From the NCBI RefSeq assembly GCF_947387515.1, contig NZ_CANDOB010000001.1:1426001-1490000 (forward strand): a stretch of DNA of 64,000 nt, given 5' to 3'. Below, piece by piece: positions 24,286 through 34,988 of this stretch. Origin of the DNA: Alkalihalobacillus sp. CinArs1. Its GTDB lineage: Bacteria; Bacillota; Bacilli; Bacillales; Guptibacillaceae. How positions within the stretch are numbered: the stretch's first letter is position 1; each line of letters starts with the position of its first letter. A model generated the notes under the pieces. It saw nothing but the letters and a program-made list of their open reading frames with translations. It was not told the origin of the DNA and made no database searches. The position numbers and the translations under genes were made by a program.

Positions 24286-25200
24286 TTATTGAGAGTCTTT
24301 TGACCCTTTTTCATTGTTGGTGTTTGAGTCTTTCGAACCTTTTTCATCTGCATCTTCTGTGTCTTTTGAACCTTTTTCTTCAGCTGCGTCTTTTTCAGCT
24401 TCCTCTTCAGCGTCTTTCTCAGAGTCTACTCCCTGATTTCCTTCTGAAGCAGAAGGATTTGTTACAGGGTTACCAGCTTTCTCTTCACTATCCTGTACTT
24501 CTACAGCAGAGGATGGTTGGTTGAATACATCAAGCGGGTTAACTGGTGTACCGTCTTTACGTACTTCAAAATGTACATGTACGCCAGCATCAGTGTCGAA
24601 TGTGTTCGTTCCAGCTGTACCTAACTCATCACCTTGCTTCACTTTGTCGCCTTCAGCAACTTCAAGCTTATCAAGAGACTCATAAACAGTTACAACACCA
24701 TCTGCATGTTCGATGTGTACAACGTTACCAAGCAACTGATCTTTTTCTGCTTTCACAACTTTACCACTCATTGCAGCAACGACTTCAAAACTTGCTCCAT
24801 CTTCTTTCGCATAGTCGATTCCTGAATTCTGATAGTAGGTATTATTATAGAATACGAGAGCAGCTTTTTGTTCGTCAGTGCTAGCTTCAGCGTCGTAATA
24901 TTGCTTTTGAACAAATACGCCACTATCTTCAGAAGCAGGTACTTTAAAGACTTCAGAATCTCCTAGAACCGGGACAGACTTTTCATCAGCATCATAGGCA
25001 CTTCTGTCAGAATCAATACCACTCAAGTCACGGGGCTCTTCTGCATTTTCTTGACCGCCTTGCATCCAAAGCACTGCTGTTAGTACTAGTGCTGCGAATC
25101 CAAGGTATACTGCTGGATAAATCCAACGCTTTCTAGCTAGCTTTTGCCATTTAGAAGCGCTTTTTTCAATAGGATGAGATTTTTTGTTTTCATCTCCCAT
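24286..25200 (-). CDS. spoIIQ: Stage II sporulation protein Q
   Basis: Forespore membrane protein that pairs with SpoIIIAH in the engulfment channel. 304 residues: cytoplasmic N-terminus, one membrane helix (WIYPAVYLGFAALVLTAVLW, about 26-46), then a LytM/M23 domain (about 115-225). The domain is degenerate as in other SpoIIQ proteins: YYQNSGIDYA stands where active enzymes have a metal-binding His, while HVHFEVRKDG is kept. The C-terminal 80 residues are an unusual acidic/basic tail with EKGSKD repeated four times (EKGSKDTED, EKGSKDSNT, EKGSKDSQ). It lies downstream of spoIID. Confidence 0.93.
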   Translation of the reverse strand: MGDENKKSHPIEKSASKWQKLARKRWIYPAVYLGFAALVLTAVLWMQGGQENAEEPRDLSGIDSDRSAYDADEKSVPVLGDSEVFKVPASEDSGVFVQKQYYDAEASTDEQKAALVFYNNTYYQNSGIDYAKEDGASFEVVAAMSGKVVKAEKDQLLGNVVHIEHADGVVTVYESLDKLEVAEGDKVKQGDELGTAGTNTFDTDAGVHVHFEVRKDGTPVNPLDVFNQPSSAVEVQDSEEKAGNPVTNPSASEGNQGVDSEKDAEEEAEKDAAEEKGSKDTEDADEKGSKDSNTNNEKGSKDSQ

Positions 25201-25342
25201 TTATCATCACCTCAGCAACCATTGTTGTCAGGTTACAAGGTTTCTATACACATTCCTGAAAAAATATCTATTTATTTTTCGACAAGTCCGTTATTTTTAT
25301 GCATTTTCTTTTCATTTTCTCAAAATACGCCGTCCTGACAAG

Positions 25343-25363
25343 CAAAAAACCGCATTGCTGCGG
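25343..25363 (-). terminator. spoIID terminator
   Basis: GCCGCA and TGCGGT pair around a short loop, followed by TTTTTTGC on the minus strand; the hairpin begins just after the stop codon. Confidence 0.8.
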
Positions 25364-25366
25364 CTT

Positions 25367-26374
25367 TTAACGGTGTGCTGTTAAGTTTTCAACATAGCGG
25401 CCCATCTCACTGATCGCCACACCTTTATAGTAGTGTTTCACGATTTCATCGTAGTCTCTTCCTTCTTCAGCCATTCCATTCGCACCATATTGACTCATTC
25501 CAACGCCGTGTCCATAGCCTTTCGTCGTGACAAAAATTCGATCTCCAGCCCGCTCCCAGGTGAAGTCAGAGGACCTTAAACCTAGTAGGTCTCGAATTTC
25601 TCTTCCAGTAAATGATTTACCAGCTACTTCAACCTCCCCAACCCGCTTCCCAGTCGTGAGGTTCTTTATCGTTCCGACCGATCCATCCGATGGAAGGGTA
25701 ACACCAAGCTTTTGTTCGAACTCACTTTTCGAGAACGACATTTCGTCGGAGTACTTAGGCGACTGCTTATCCCAAGGACTTTCTACACTTCTAAGATATG
25801 GAGCAGCATTTTCCCAGTAGTCTTCCGAGTTCTCCGTGTATCCGTTGCTCGTTGAGAAAAATGAAGCGTAGATAGGATTGCCTTCATACGTTAAAATCTG
25901 ACCGACTGTTTCTTCAACAGCCTTTTCGATCTTCGCATACTTACTTTCGAACTCTTTTCCCCATGCTTTCTTCAACTCATCGTTACTTTTATATACCTGG
26001 TGTTGGATCGTGTCAGTGACGATTGCGTTCCCAGGAAGTTCTTCTGTGGGGTTTGCGAGCCTTGTAACGACGAACGTTCTTGCTGTTAACGCCTGCGCCT
26101 TCAGAGCTTCTAGATTAAACTCTGCTGGCATCTCAGCTGCTACAACTCCTGTTACATACTCTTCGATCGGAACGTTCACCGTCTTCTCAAGCTGTGCTCG
26201 ATAGACCGGTACATCGACATTCACGGCTTTTGCAGTTGGCATATTGTTATTTTCTATTTTCGAGTCAGTAGTCACTGGTGATCCCCCAGATGATCCATAT
26301 GGTAGCACTAACATAGATGGCAAAAGAATTATGATGCCGGCAAATAAGATAAGGATTAGAAGGATCTTTTTCAT
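25367..26374 (-). CDS. spoIID: Stage II sporulation protein D (peptidoglycan hydrolase)
   Basis: Lytic transglycosylase of the engulfment machinery (with SpoIIM and SpoIIP). 335 residues from the ATG at 26374, preferred to the ATG six bases earlier because GGGGG then has 7-base spacing. An N-terminal membrane anchor (about 3-22) precedes the SpoIID domain: [20 protein letters not shown] (with the catalytic Glu in AAEMPAEF, about 88), [13 protein letters not shown], the [12 protein letters not shown] loop and the C-terminal [17 protein letters not shown]. Lies between murA and spoIIQ as in Bacillus. Confidence 0.95.
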   Translation of the reverse strand: MKKILLILILFAGIIILLPSMLVLPYGSSGGSPVTTDSKIENNNMPTAKAVNVDVPVYRAQLEKTVNVPIEEYVTGVVAAEMPAEFNLEALKAQALTARTFVVTRLANPTEELPGNAIVTDTIQHQVYKSNDELKKAWGKEFESKYAKIEKAVEETVGQILTYEGNPIYASFFSTSNGYTENSEDYWENAAPYLRSVESPWDKQSPKYSDEMSFSKSEFEQKLGVTLPSDGSVGTIKNLTTGKRVGEVEVAGKSFTGREIRDLLGLRSSDFTWERAGDRIFVTTKGYGHGVGMSQYGANGMAEEGRDYDEIVKHYYKGVAISEMGRYVENLTAHR

Positions 26375-26601
26375 TCGCATGCCCCCGTCATCTAAATTGT
26401 ATCTCCACTAACACCTTATGGAAGTGGACAACCATTTAGAACAGAAACGAAACGAGGTATCGATGCAATCGTGAGGTACGTGAGGAAGGGTGTGTTACCG
26501 TTTTTACTCGATATTTTTCTTTAGTTGAAGCTTTTATCATAAAGCTCCTTACGTTTAACTCTTAATGAATACTTTATAGGGGAGAAGCTTCCGTTCATAA
26601 C

Positions 26602-26630
26602 AAAAAAACCGTAGCTCATCGCTACGGTTT
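26602..26630 (-). terminator. murA terminator
   Basis: AACCGTAGC and GCTACGGTT pair around a 5-base loop, with a run of T after it on the minus strand. Confidence 0.85.
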
Positions 26631-26634
26631 TCAC

Positions 26635-27957
26635 TTACGCTAATTTTGGTTTAACGTCTGTTTCTTCAGCTACAGTTTCTGCTGTTTGCTCTGTTTCTTC
26701 AAGCTTGACGCGTTCAACGTCAGCTCCAAGAGCAGCAAGCTTCTCAGCAAAGTTCACATAGCCACGATCTAAGTGCTTAAGCTCATCTACACGCGTGTAG
26801 CCGTCAGCAACTAGACCAGCAAGGATCAGTGCAGCTCCAGCGCGAAGATCAGTAGCTGATACTTCAGCACCTTGTAACTCAGAAGGACCTTCAATGATTG
26901 CGGCACGACCCTCGATCTTGATGTTCCCATTCATGCGACGGAACTCTTCAACGTGCATGAAGCGATTTTCAAAGACTGTCTCAGTGATCACACTTGTACC
27001 CTTTGCCTGAAGCAACAGTGCCATCATCTGTGACTGCATATCTGTAGGGAAACCAGGGTGTGGCATCGTCTTAAGATCAACTGGTTTGAGTGTTTCAGGA
27101 CCGATTACTCGTAGTCCGTTACCTTCTTCTGTAATCTCAACTCCCATTTCCTCCATCTTTGCAATAAGAGGGCGTAGGTGTTCAGAAACAGCGTTCTCTA
27201 CAAGAACGTTTCCGCCTGTAATAGCAGATGCTACCATAAAAGTACCTGCTTCGATGCGGTCAGGAATAACAGTGTGTTCAGCACCGTATAGCTTCTCGAC
27301 ACCTTCGATTCGAATCGTACCTGTACCAGCTCCGCGTACTTTTGCACCCATCGCATTCAGGTAATTCGCTAGACAGACGATTTCCGGCTCTTGCGCAACG
27401 TTCTCAAGAATCGTTGTGCCTTCCGCAAGAACTGCTGCCATCATGATGTTCTCAGTTGCTCCAACACTTGGGAAATCAAGGTAAATCTTCGCTCCCTGAA
27501 GTCTTCCTTTAATTGAAGCTTCAATAAATCCATTACCGATTTGAACCTCTGCACCCATTGCTTCAAAGCCTTTAAGGTGCTGATCGATCGGCCTTGATCC
27601 AATTGCACAGCCACCAGGAAGTGCGATGCGGGCATGACCCACGCGGGCCAATAATGGTCCCATAACTAGAAACGAAGCTCTCATTTTACGTACTGCTTCG
27701 AAAGGTGCTTCTGTTTTTAGTGGTTTTGTTGCATCCACATGAATTGTATTTCCATTTATCTCTGACTCTACGTTCAAATAACTTAATACTTCGCTAATCG
27801 TGTGTACATCTGAAAGGGCCGGCACATCTTTTAACGTGCTCGTGCCTTCATGTGCTAATACAGATGCTGTGATGACGGGCAAGACTGCATTTTTAGCTCC
27901 CTCGACTCTTACAGAGCCAGTCAGTCTCCTGCCACCTCGGACGATGATTTTTTCCAA
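26635..27957 (-). CDS. murA: UDP-N-acetylglucosamine 1-carboxyvinyltransferase
   Basis: First committed step of peptidoglycan precursor synthesis: transfers enolpyruvate from PEP to UDP-GlcNAc in the cytoplasm. I use the TTG at 27957: GGAGGGG lies 6 bases upstream and the protein then starts [13 protein letters not shown] as MurA does. 440 residues; [13 protein letters not shown] at the N-terminus carries the substrate Lys22 and Asn23, and [11 protein letters not shown] has Cys117, the PEP-binding and fosfomycin-target residue. A 25-residue acidic C-terminal tail extends past the normal end. By position (beside ywmB and spoIID) it is the murAA copy. Confidence 0.95.
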   Translation of the reverse strand: MEKIIVRGGRRLTGSVRVEGAKNAVLPVITASVLAHEGTSTLKDVPALSDVHTISEVLSYLNVESEINGNTIHVDATKPLKTEAPFEAVRKMRASFLVMGPLLARVGHARIALPGGCAIGSRPIDQHLKGFEAMGAEVQIGNGFIEASIKGRLQGAKIYLDFPSVGATENIMMAAVLAEGTTILENVAQEPEIVCLANYLNAMGAKVRGAGTGTIRIEGVEKLYGAEHTVIPDRIEAGTFMVASAITGGNVLVENAVSEHLRPLIAKMEEMGVEITEEGNGLRVIGPETLKPVDLKTMPHPGFPTDMQSQMMALLLQAKGTSVITETVFENRFMHVEEFRRMNGNIKIEGRAAIIEGPSELQGAEVSATDLRAGAALILAGLVADGYTRVDELKHLDRGYVNFAEKLAALGADVERVKLEETEQTAETVAEETDVKPKLA

Positions 27958-27986
27958 CGTATTCCCCTCCGCGTCCAATTTGTATA

Positions 27987-28733
27987 TTAATATTCAGTCG
28001 TAATTATCGGTGTGCCAATTGTGACGGTAGTTGCGCCGCCCATTCCTGTATCTCGTAATGCTATCTGTAAGTTCATTCTCTGGTTGTTCGTTGTAATTGT
28101 TTCTTTCCACTTCTTATGGTATGCGGAAAGTGATACAAACGTCTCTTCATTGACTTCTTCAACTTTCGAGGCTTCAAAATCGTTCAAAAGCTTGTCCGCC
28201 TCTTTGTACAAAACAATGTTCATTTTATCATCTTTTACCCCTTTAAAACAAGTGAAGACAGGGGCATCTTCATGGAAAAATTGTGACTTTTGTGACGTAA
28301 AGTGTTCGTAAGCTGTTCGCCATTCCTCCTGGTGGAATCCGGAGACTTCCATATTATAGATAAGATAAGAGCTATTACGATCATTCTCCGGATAAGTAAT
28401 AAGGGTTACAGTGTCTTTGATGCCCAATTTCGAATCCAGTTTTGTGCCAATGAACTTCACAATGCCGTCACCGTCCACCTTTTCGATCCAGTTATATTCT
28501 GGCGAATCGGCTTGAAGCTCCGACGTAGTTAGTCTCTTCCCTGAGGAAATACTTTTAAAACCCATTTTTCCTTTTGTATGAAGTGACCAACTTTTTATTG
28601 TGACATCATTGTCTATTAAAATGTTCGCAATCTCGGCTGTCTTTGCTTCCGTATCATCTTCAAACGTTACTGATGTACCATGTGAAAAGCTTCCAAGAAG
28701 CATGACTGACAGTAATCCGATCATAAGCTTCAT
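27987..28733 (-). CDS. YwmB-family protein
   Basis: 248 residues from the ATG at 28733, chosen for GGGGAGAGGG upstream and the signal-like start [15 protein letters not shown]. Belongs to the YwmB/DUF1779 family: exported, no known activity, with a fold described as TATA-binding-protein-like. C-terminal region [20 protein letters not shown] and GTPIITTEY resembles family ends. Lies between ywzB and murA, its invariant position in Bacillus. Confidence 0.88.
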   Translation of the reverse strand: MKLMIGLLSVMLLGSFSHGTSVTFEDDTEAKTAEIANILIDNDVTIKSWSLHTKGKMGFKSISSGKRLTTSELQADSPEYNWIEKVDGDGIVKFIGTKLDSKLGIKDTVTLITYPENDRNSSYLIYNMEVSGFHQEEWRTAYEHFTSQKSQFFHEDAPVFTCFKGVKDDKMNIVLYKEADKLLNDFEASKVEEVNEETFVSLSAYHKKWKETITTNNQRMNLQIALRDTGMGGATTVTIGTPIITTEY

Positions 28734-28843
28734 CTTAACCCTCTCCCCGTTCAGGTCTCTTACTTTCATTGTGACCATTGAGGGCTAGGGCATACATGGA
28801 ATTTGTAGTCATTAACCGACAAATTCCAAATGTGACTTTTAAG

Positions 28844-29077
28844 TTAGAACAAGTATTTTAGGCGGATGGACCAGTTGTAGTAATCGAGAAAGAAGCTACT
28901 AGTGAGGGAACCGATGCTGATGGTCAGGAGTATCATGAGGACTTTGGCTTGTGGACTATTCGGCTTCTTAACAAACACATCGAAGCGAACAGTTTGTAGC
29001 GCCCACCAGGTGATCAATAAAAACACCAGGTGAATAAAAATCGAAAAAATCGACTGCTGCGCAAGTGCTTCCGTCAT
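28844..29077 (-). CDS. DUF1146 membrane protein (YwzB-like)
   Basis: 77 residues from the ATG at 29077 with AGGGGG upstream. Two hydrophobic helices (about 10-28 and 46-64) and the motif ITWWALQTVRFDVFVK are those of YwzB/DUF1146. Located next to ywmB as usual. Function unknown. Confidence 0.88.
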   Translation of the reverse strand: MTEALAQQSIFSIFIHLVFLLITWWALQTVRFDVFVKKPNSPQAKVLMILLTISIGSLTSSFFLDYYNWSIRLKYLF

Positions 29078-29240
29078 CTCTCTACCCCCTCTCATTTGCA
29101 CACTTGTATCAATTTCTATTTGCTAATTATAAAAGATATTGTACGTAATGAATATCGGACTTTAACCCCATAAATATAAGTTCTAAATTACATTTTACCA
29201 TCAATTTCGACAATATTTTTATTTTTTCCTAAATCTCAAT

Positions 29241-29271
29241 AAAAAAACCGCAATCCCAATGAGACTGCGGT
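29241..29271 (-). terminator. nuo operon terminator
   Basis: ACCGCA and TGCGGT pair around a 12-base loop that may pair further; TTTTTTT follows on the minus strand. Confidence 0.85.
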
Positions 29272-29273
29272 TC

Positions 29274-30797
29274 TTACTGATTAAACACTTCCATGAATTG
29301 AAAGTACTCTTGTATGAACGTTAATGCCGTTGACGGAAAAATTCCAATCACCAGTGTAGCTGTAGCTGTGATCGTCAATACAGCTGTCACCCCTGCTGAA
29401 ATCGTTATCGGCTTCTTATCTGACGGTCTGAAGTACATTTGAACGAACAAACCGAAATAGTATACGTACGACAGAACGGTTCCTAGAAGCATCGCTGCCG
29501 TTAGAAAATAACGCTTTGGCTCTGTTCCCAGCGCACTCATGAATATTTCAAATTTCCCAATGAATCCCGCCGTAAACGGTATTCCAGCAAGAGACAATAG
29601 AAAGATCGTCATCGTGATCGCAATGAACGGTGAGCGTCTAAACATTCCTGCAAACGAAGCGATCGTCACGTCTTCTCTTTCCTTCGTTACAGCATGAATT
29701 ACAGCAAATGCCCCAAGGTTCATCAGGAGATACGCCAATAAGTAGAACCATACGACTTCAAACACCATCTCCGATAATGCCGCAAAAGGAATAAGGATGT
29801 AACCTGCATGAGCGATACTCGAGTAAGCGAAGAGGCGTTTAGCATTCAACTGCCTAAGCGCAATAATATTACCGATGATGATAGTTAAGATCGCTATGAT
29901 CGCTATGTAAGGGCGAACAGATACGAGTAGCGATTCAAAACTCATTCCCTCAGGCGTAATTACTTTTCCTGTCCCAGGTGCAAAGACGAACGGTACCATG
30001 AGGAGACGAAGGATAATGGCGAACCCAGCTGTTTTTGAAACGACGCTTAAAAAAGCGGTGACTGGAGTTTCAGCTCCCTGATAGACGTCAGGTGCCCACA
30101 TATGAAACGGAGCTGCTGCTATCTTGAATATTAGTCCGATAAAGATCATTAGAAATGCAAACACGATGAGAAACCGATTATCTGACACGATGTCGCTTGC
30201 CATAGCAGACTGAATCGCATACAGATTCGTTTCACCTGAAAGTCCATATACATAGCTCATCCCAAACAGTGTGATCGCTGTAGCGATCCCTCCGTTGACG
30301 AGGTATTTAAAGGCAGCTTCGTTCGCAAAATGATTCGTTTTACGAATTCCAACAAGGATATAAGAAGATAAGCTCAATAACTCAAGACCGACGAATAATG
30401 TGATAAGGTCAGCGCTCGACGCCATCATCATCCCACCGAGAAGCGCTGTTAAGATGAGATAGTAGTATTCCCCTTTTACATCCTTTAGATCATCCTTAGA
30501 TGGAAGGCCGAGTAATAGGACAAAACCTGTACCGATCAACATGAGCAGTTTGAACGCTTTCGCAAACGAATCGAGCCTGAACGTTTCACCTAATATCGAA
30601 ACGACACCGTCGTCTAGCTGCAGGAAAAGAAAGATCGTAGCTAAACCAACACCCGCTAGTGCAAACCATACGAGCATGGTACGACTTTTTTTCGTCGTAA
30701 AAAGATCGATCAAGGAGATTGTGACGGCAGTAATGAGAATAATAAATTCAGGCATCATACTTCCCCAGTTGTATTGCATCAAAGTCGACATATTCAT
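29274..30797 (-). CDS. nuoN: NADH-quinone oxidoreductase subunit N
   Basis: 507 residues, antiporter-like membrane subunit of complex I with about 14 helices. Conserved sequences FVGLELLSLSSYILVG (the Glu of helix 5), KAAAPFHMWAPDVYQGAE-type segment (KIAAAPFHMWAPDVYQGAET), LNAKRLFAYSSIAHAGY and LAGIPFTAGFIGKF. Proton translocation. Last gene of the operon; 4 bases separate it from nuoM. Confidence 0.95.
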   Translation of the reverse strand: MNMSTLMQYNWGSMMPEFIILITAVTISLIDLFTTKKSRTMLVWFALAGVGLATIFLFLQLDDGVVSILGETFRLDSFAKAFKLLMLIGTGFVLLLGLPSKDDLKDVKGEYYYLILTALLGGMMMASSADLITLFVGLELLSLSSYILVGIRKTNHFANEAAFKYLVNGGIATAITLFGMSYVYGLSGETNLYAIQSAMASDIVSDNRFLIVFAFLMIFIGLIFKIAAAPFHMWAPDVYQGAETPVTAFLSVVSKTAGFAIILRLLMVPFVFAPGTGKVITPEGMSFESLLVSVRPYIAIIAILTIIIGNIIALRQLNAKRLFAYSSIAHAGYILIPFAALSEMVFEVVWFYLLAYLLMNLGAFAVIHAVTKEREDVTIASFAGMFRRSPFIAITMTIFLLSLAGIPFTAGFIGKFEIFMSALGTEPKRYFLTAAMLLGTVLSYVYYFGLFVQMYFRPSDKKPITISAGVTAVLTITATATLVIGIFPSTALTFIQEYFQFMEVFNQ

Positions 30798-30801
30798 TAC
30801 G

Positions 30802-32286
30802 CTAACCCCCTATCCCAATCGTTCTCAGCGTGTTAGACAAGATTGCTGGATAAACGCCGATCCAGATGATCAGGATCAGTAATACTGCTGATGAAGCGAC
30901 TTCAGTTGCGGATAGATCCATTTTCCGATCAAAGGATGGTCGCCGTTCACCGAAGGTCACCGCTAGTACGGCTCGCAAGATGTAAACAGCAGTTAGTATG
31001 ATACCTAAGACACCAATCGCACCGATCACAGGCATCGATTCAAATAATCCTAGAAACGCTAGAAATTCACTAATAAAGCCGCTCATGCCCGGTAACCCTA
31101 GAGATGCAAGTCCTGCCGCTAAAAAGAAACCAGCAAATAACGGGGTCTGACTAGCAATGCCTCCAAGTTCACTGATTCTCGTCGTCCCAAATCGGTCGAG
31201 GAGGACTCCGATCAGTAGAAAGAGGAGTGCTGCAATGAGACCATGTGAGATGGTTTGAAAGATTGCACCCTGAACACCAACTGAATTGAACGAAGCTAAT
31301 CCGAGTAACACGATGCCCATATGGGATATAGACGAATAGGCAAGCAGCGCTCGAAGTTCAGTTTGAACGAACGCGATGAATGCACCATACAACAAGTTGA
31401 TTAGTCCAAGAATGGCAAGGACAAGTGCGATGTCCTGCAGCTGTTCTGGAAAAAAACCTCCTCCGAAACGAATCAATCCATATGCTCCAATTTTTAATAA
31501 CACTCCTGCATGAATCATCACAAGAGCGATCGGCGCTTCTACGTGTACGCGTACCATCCATGAATGAAGGGGTACGATTGGAAGTTTTGTCCCGAAAGCG
31601 AAGAGTAGAAGAACCAACATCCACATTCTCATGTTATATGAGAGAAACTCAAATGAATCCGTGTCTTTCAACATCGAAGTAATTTCCGTGATGTTCGTCG
31701 TATGCAGTTCGACGAAGAGAGTGATGATAACGATGAGAAGCAGCACCGATCCAATCCCGTTGTAGATTAAGAATGAAAAAGCAGCCCTTTCTTTATGAAA
31801 ACCACCCCATCTCCCGAGAAGTAAGAACGTGGAGACGAGCGTTACTTCAAAAAACAAGAAAAAGAGGAACAGGTTCTCGCTCGAGAAAACACCAAGCATG
31901 CCGAGTTCAAGAGCCAGAAATAATATGAAGAACCCTTTTGTTCCACTAGTTATTCGATGGACGGCAAAGGAAGCAAGAAACGTAATGAGAGAGGTAAGAA
32001 ACAAGAACAAAACCGATAGACCCGTGACGCCAAGCTCATATGAGATGATATAAGGCTCGTTCGGACTGATCGACGTCATCATTTCAAACCACGTAACCGT
32101 CTCTTGGAACTGAATCCCTTCAACGCCTCGTTCAAACAATGAGTACACGACAATGGCGAGAAGAAGCGGTAATGCCGTAGCGAGTGTACCTATCCGTTTT
32201 ACCAAATGACTTTCAGGAGAGAGAATCGCAAGTAGAATGATTCCTAAGAGCGGCGAGAACACAAGAATTGAAAGCAAACCGGTCAT
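30802..32286 (-). CDS. nuoM: NADH-quinone oxidoreductase subunit M
   Basis: 494 residues, antiporter-like subunit. Diagnostic segments: FFEVTLVSTFLLLGRWGG (helix-5 Glu), FGTKLPIVPLHSWMVRVHVE, ELRALLAYSSISHMG and GLPGMSGFISEFL. Overlaps nuoL by four bases, indicating translational coupling. Confidence 0.95.
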   Translation of the reverse strand: MTGLLSILVFSPLLGIILLAILSPESHLVKRIGTLATALPLLLAIVVYSLFERGVEGIQFQETVTWFEMMTSISPNEPYIISYELGVTGLSVLFLFLTSLITFLASFAVHRITSGTKGFFILFLALELGMLGVFSSENLFLFFLFFEVTLVSTFLLLGRWGGFHKERAAFSFLIYNGIGSVLLLIVIITLFVELHTTNITEITSMLKDTDSFEFLSYNMRMWMLVLLLFAFGTKLPIVPLHSWMVRVHVEAPIALVMIHAGVLLKIGAYGLIRFGGGFFPEQLQDIALVLAILGLINLLYGAFIAFVQTELRALLAYSSISHMGIVLLGLASFNSVGVQGAIFQTISHGLIAALLFLLIGVLLDRFGTTRISELGGIASQTPLFAGFFLAAGLASLGLPGMSGFISEFLAFLGLFESMPVIGAIGVLGIILTAVYILRAVLAVTFGERRPSFDRKMDLSATEVASSAVLLILIIWIGVYPAILSNTLRTIGIGG

Positions 32287-34145
32287 TGGAAATACCCCCC
32301 TAACGCCGCGATGACTAGAAGAACGAGGACGAGTCCTGAAAACGCAACGGCACTGTAAGTCTGTACCTGACCAGACTGAACTTTCACACCCGTTTTACCA
32401 AGTTGTGAGACGAGTCCCTTTACTGCAGTGGCCCCTCCTTCAACGATGAATCGATCAAAATAGCTCCAGAAGTAGCTAAGCGCATAGAGCCCTTTTACAA
32501 ATACAGTGCGGTAAAGTTCATCAACATAATACTTTCGATACAGTACGTGATGTACTTCTTTCATCGATCCATATAGCCAATTTCTTGGGATACTTTGTTT
32601 TGCATACATGAACCATGCGAGAGCGATTCCTCCGATCGACAACGCGCTAGCCAGAATCATTATCCAATAAGGCGCATCGATGGAACTGAACAGCACTGGA
32701 TAAGGAGTAGTTTCAAGCCAATCACCGAGAAACGTTCCGAACCAGTGCGTGTGAATAAACCCTGAGAAAACGGCGAGCACGGCCAGAACCATCATGGGAA
32801 TGAGCATCGTACGAGGAGATTCTTTGATTTCTTCATTACGCTCACGCTCTCCGCTAAAGACCAGAAAGTAAAGGCGGAACATGTAAAAAGCCGTGAGAAA
32901 CGCTGTAAGAAGAGCTAATCCAAAGAGAATATAGCTTCCGTTCGAGAAGGCAGAAGCCAATATTTCATCCTTACTAAAGAAGCCGGAGAACAGCGGAAAT
33001 CCAGCAATCGCTAAACTCCCTATTAGAAACAGGAGTGCCGTTCCTTTCAACTTTTTACCGAGTCCACCTAACTTGTGGATGTTTTGTTCATGGGCTGCAT
33101 GGATCACACTTCCTGCAGCAAGGAACAGAAGTGCTTTAAAGAAAGCGTGCGTTGTGAGGTGAAAGACTGCTGCGGTATACCCCGCCGTACCTAAGGCAAG
33201 CATCATGTACCCAAGCTGACTGATCGTGGAGTATGCCAATATTCGTTTGATATCGTTCTGAACAAGAGCGATGGTCGCTGCAAAGACTGCCGTAACACCA
33301 CCAGTGATTGCTACAGTCATCATCGCAACGTCAGATGCTGTGAAAAGTGGAAACATCACCGCTACAAGATAAACACCAGCCGCTACCATCGTAGCTGCAT
33401 GAATGAGCGCGGATACTGGTGTAGGACCTTCCATCGCATCAGGAAGCCACGTATGAAGTGGAAATTGTCCCGATTTCCCGACTGCTCCTACGAAAATGAG
33501 GATCGCCGTTAACGTAATCATTGCTGGCGTTAGTTCACCCGCTTCTGCAGCGCTAAAGATTCCGTCTAGTTCAAGCGTTCCTGTCTGCCAGTACAGTAAG
33601 AATATCGCAACAAGTAATCCTACATCTCCAATCCTCGTTACGATGAACGCTTTCTTTGCTGCCGCCTTTGCTTCAGGTTTATAAAAGTAGAAACCTACTA
33701 AAAGGAACGAACACACTCCAACAAGCTCCCAGAAGAAATAGATTTGAAGAAGGTTCGGTGACAACACAAGAGCCGTCATCGAAAATGTAAAAAGCCCTAA
33801 ATAACCGAAGAACGTTGCGAACCGTTCGTCATCTGCCATGTACCCCATCGAATACATATGTACAAGAAAGCTAACGAGGGTAACAATGACGAGCATGAGT
33901 GCGTTCAATGGATTCACTTCTAATCCGACCGTTAGAGTGAGTGCGTGGATCGATAGCCAATTTCCTTCTACTAGGAAATTACCGTTTTCGAGATGACTGA
34001 AAAGAACGATGAGTGCTCCAACAAAAGCAGCGCCGGAAAACAGGGTACCTACGATGCCAGCTTTTTTATAAATGACCGGCCTGGTAAACAAAATGATTAG
34101 AAAGGATAGAAGTGGTAGAACCGGAATCAGCCAGACATAATCCAT
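32283..34145 (-). CDS. nuoL: NADH-quinone oxidoreductase subunit L
   Basis: 620 residues, the largest antiporter-like subunit with the long lateral C-terminal helix. Conserved FFWELVGVCSFLLVGFY, GKSGQFPLHTWLPDAMEGPT (proton-channel Lys), DIKRILAYSTISQLGY and FSGFFSKDEIL. The C-terminal region contains the long amphipathic part and a last membrane helix (SAVAFSGLVLVLLVIAAL). Confidence 0.95.
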   Translation of the reverse strand: MDYVWLIPVLPLLSFLIILFTRPVIYKKAGIVGTLFSGAAFVGALIVLFSHLENGNFLVEGNWLSIHALTLTVGLEVNPLNALMLVIVTLVSFLVHMYSMGYMADDERFATFFGYLGLFTFSMTALVLSPNLLQIYFFWELVGVCSFLLVGFYFYKPEAKAAAKKAFIVTRIGDVGLLVAIFLLYWQTGTLELDGIFSAAEAGELTPAMITLTAILIFVGAVGKSGQFPLHTWLPDAMEGPTPVSALIHAATMVAAGVYLVAVMFPLFTASDVAMMTVAITGGVTAVFAATIALVQNDIKRILAYSTISQLGYMMLALGTAGYTAAVFHLTTHAFFKALLFLAAGSVIHAAHEQNIHKLGGLGKKLKGTALLFLIGSLAIAGFPLFSGFFSKDEILASAFSNGSYILFGLALLTAFLTAFYMFRLYFLVFSGERERNEEIKESPRTMLIPMMVLAVLAVFSGFIHTHWFGTFLGDWLETTPYPVLFSSIDAPYWIMILASALSIGGIALAWFMYAKQSIPRNWLYGSMKEVHHVLYRKYYVDELYRTVFVKGLYALSYFWSYFDRFIVEGGATAVKGLVSQLGKTGVKVQSGQVQTYSAVAFSGLVLVLLVIAALGGYFQ

Positions 34146-34161
34146 TTATAACCCCCCTTTG

Positions 34162-34476
34162 CTACTTTTTTAATGTGTTCATTTCATCGACATTAACCGT
34201 TGCTCGATTGCGATACAGAGCGATCAGAATAGCAAGCCCGACCGCAGCTTCTGCGGCTGCTACCGTTATCGTGAACAACGAGAAGACTTGCCCACGAATC
34301 GAAGCACCTACGCCGTATTTAGCAAAAGCAACAAGGTTTACGTTCACAGCATTCAGCATGAGCTCGATCGATATCAGAACGATTACGGCATTTCGTTTCG
34401 TTAGTGCACCATAAAGTCCCATACAGAAAAGTAATAACGCCGTGACAAGGTAAGCAGAAAGCGGTATCGAACTCAT
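34162..34476 (-). CDS. nuoK: NADH-quinone oxidoreductase subunit K
   Basis: 104 residues with three membrane helices; [17 protein letters not shown] carries the conserved Glu of the channel (about 36), and a second buried Glu lies in [11 protein letters not shown] (about 72). Overlaps nuoJ by four bases. Confidence 0.95.
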   Translation of the reverse strand: MSSIPLSAYLVTALLLFCMGLYGALTKRNAVIVLISIELMLNAVNVNLVAFAKYGVGASIRGQVFSLFTITVAAAEAAVGLAILIALYRNRATVNVDEMNTLKK

Positions 34477-34988
34477 GACTGCTCACCTTCTTTCTTGGTT
34501 TCCTCTTTCTTAGCGAGGATTACCGCTCCGACAAGAGCGACCAGTAGAACGACCGATACGAGCTCGAACGGGATGACATATTCGGTAAAAAGCATGATCC
34601 CGATTTGCTCCGTATTGTTTTCATGTAGCGTGGTGGCCTGACCGCCTAGTGATAGATCTTTAACAGCAAAAAACATGATTAAAAAGAAAGCGGTTATTCC
34701 AGATAGAACGATTCCTTTCTTAACGAAGCCTGTCTTCTTCTCTTCACCGGTATGCTTCGTGAGCATAATTCCGAAAAGCATGATGATCGTGATGGCACCG
34801 GAGTAGATTAAAATCTGAACAACAGCTACAAACTCCGCTGCGAGCATAACGTAAAGTCCGGCTATACCTAGAAACGTTAGAACGAGCGCCATCACCATGT
34901 GAACGACTTTTGAGAGATTTAGCATGAGCAAGGCACCGGTGATCGTGATCAGAAAAAGGATGACGAAGACGATTAGCTCTCCATTCAT
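34473..34988 (-). CDS. nuoJ: NADH-quinone oxidoreductase subunit J
   Basis: 171 residues, five membrane helices; [19 protein letters not shown], with the pi-bulge helix typical of NuoJ, followed by [10 protein letters not shown]. Overlaps nuoI and nuoK by four bases each. Confidence 0.95.
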   Translation of the reverse strand: MNGELIVFVILFLITITGALLMLNLSKVVHMVMALVLTFLGIAGLYVMLAAEFVAVVQILIYSGAITIIMLFGIMLTKHTGEEKKTGFVKKGIVLSGITAFFLIMFFAVKDLSLGGQATTLHENNTEQIGIMLFTEYVIPFELVSVVLLVALVGAVILAKKEETKKEGEQS

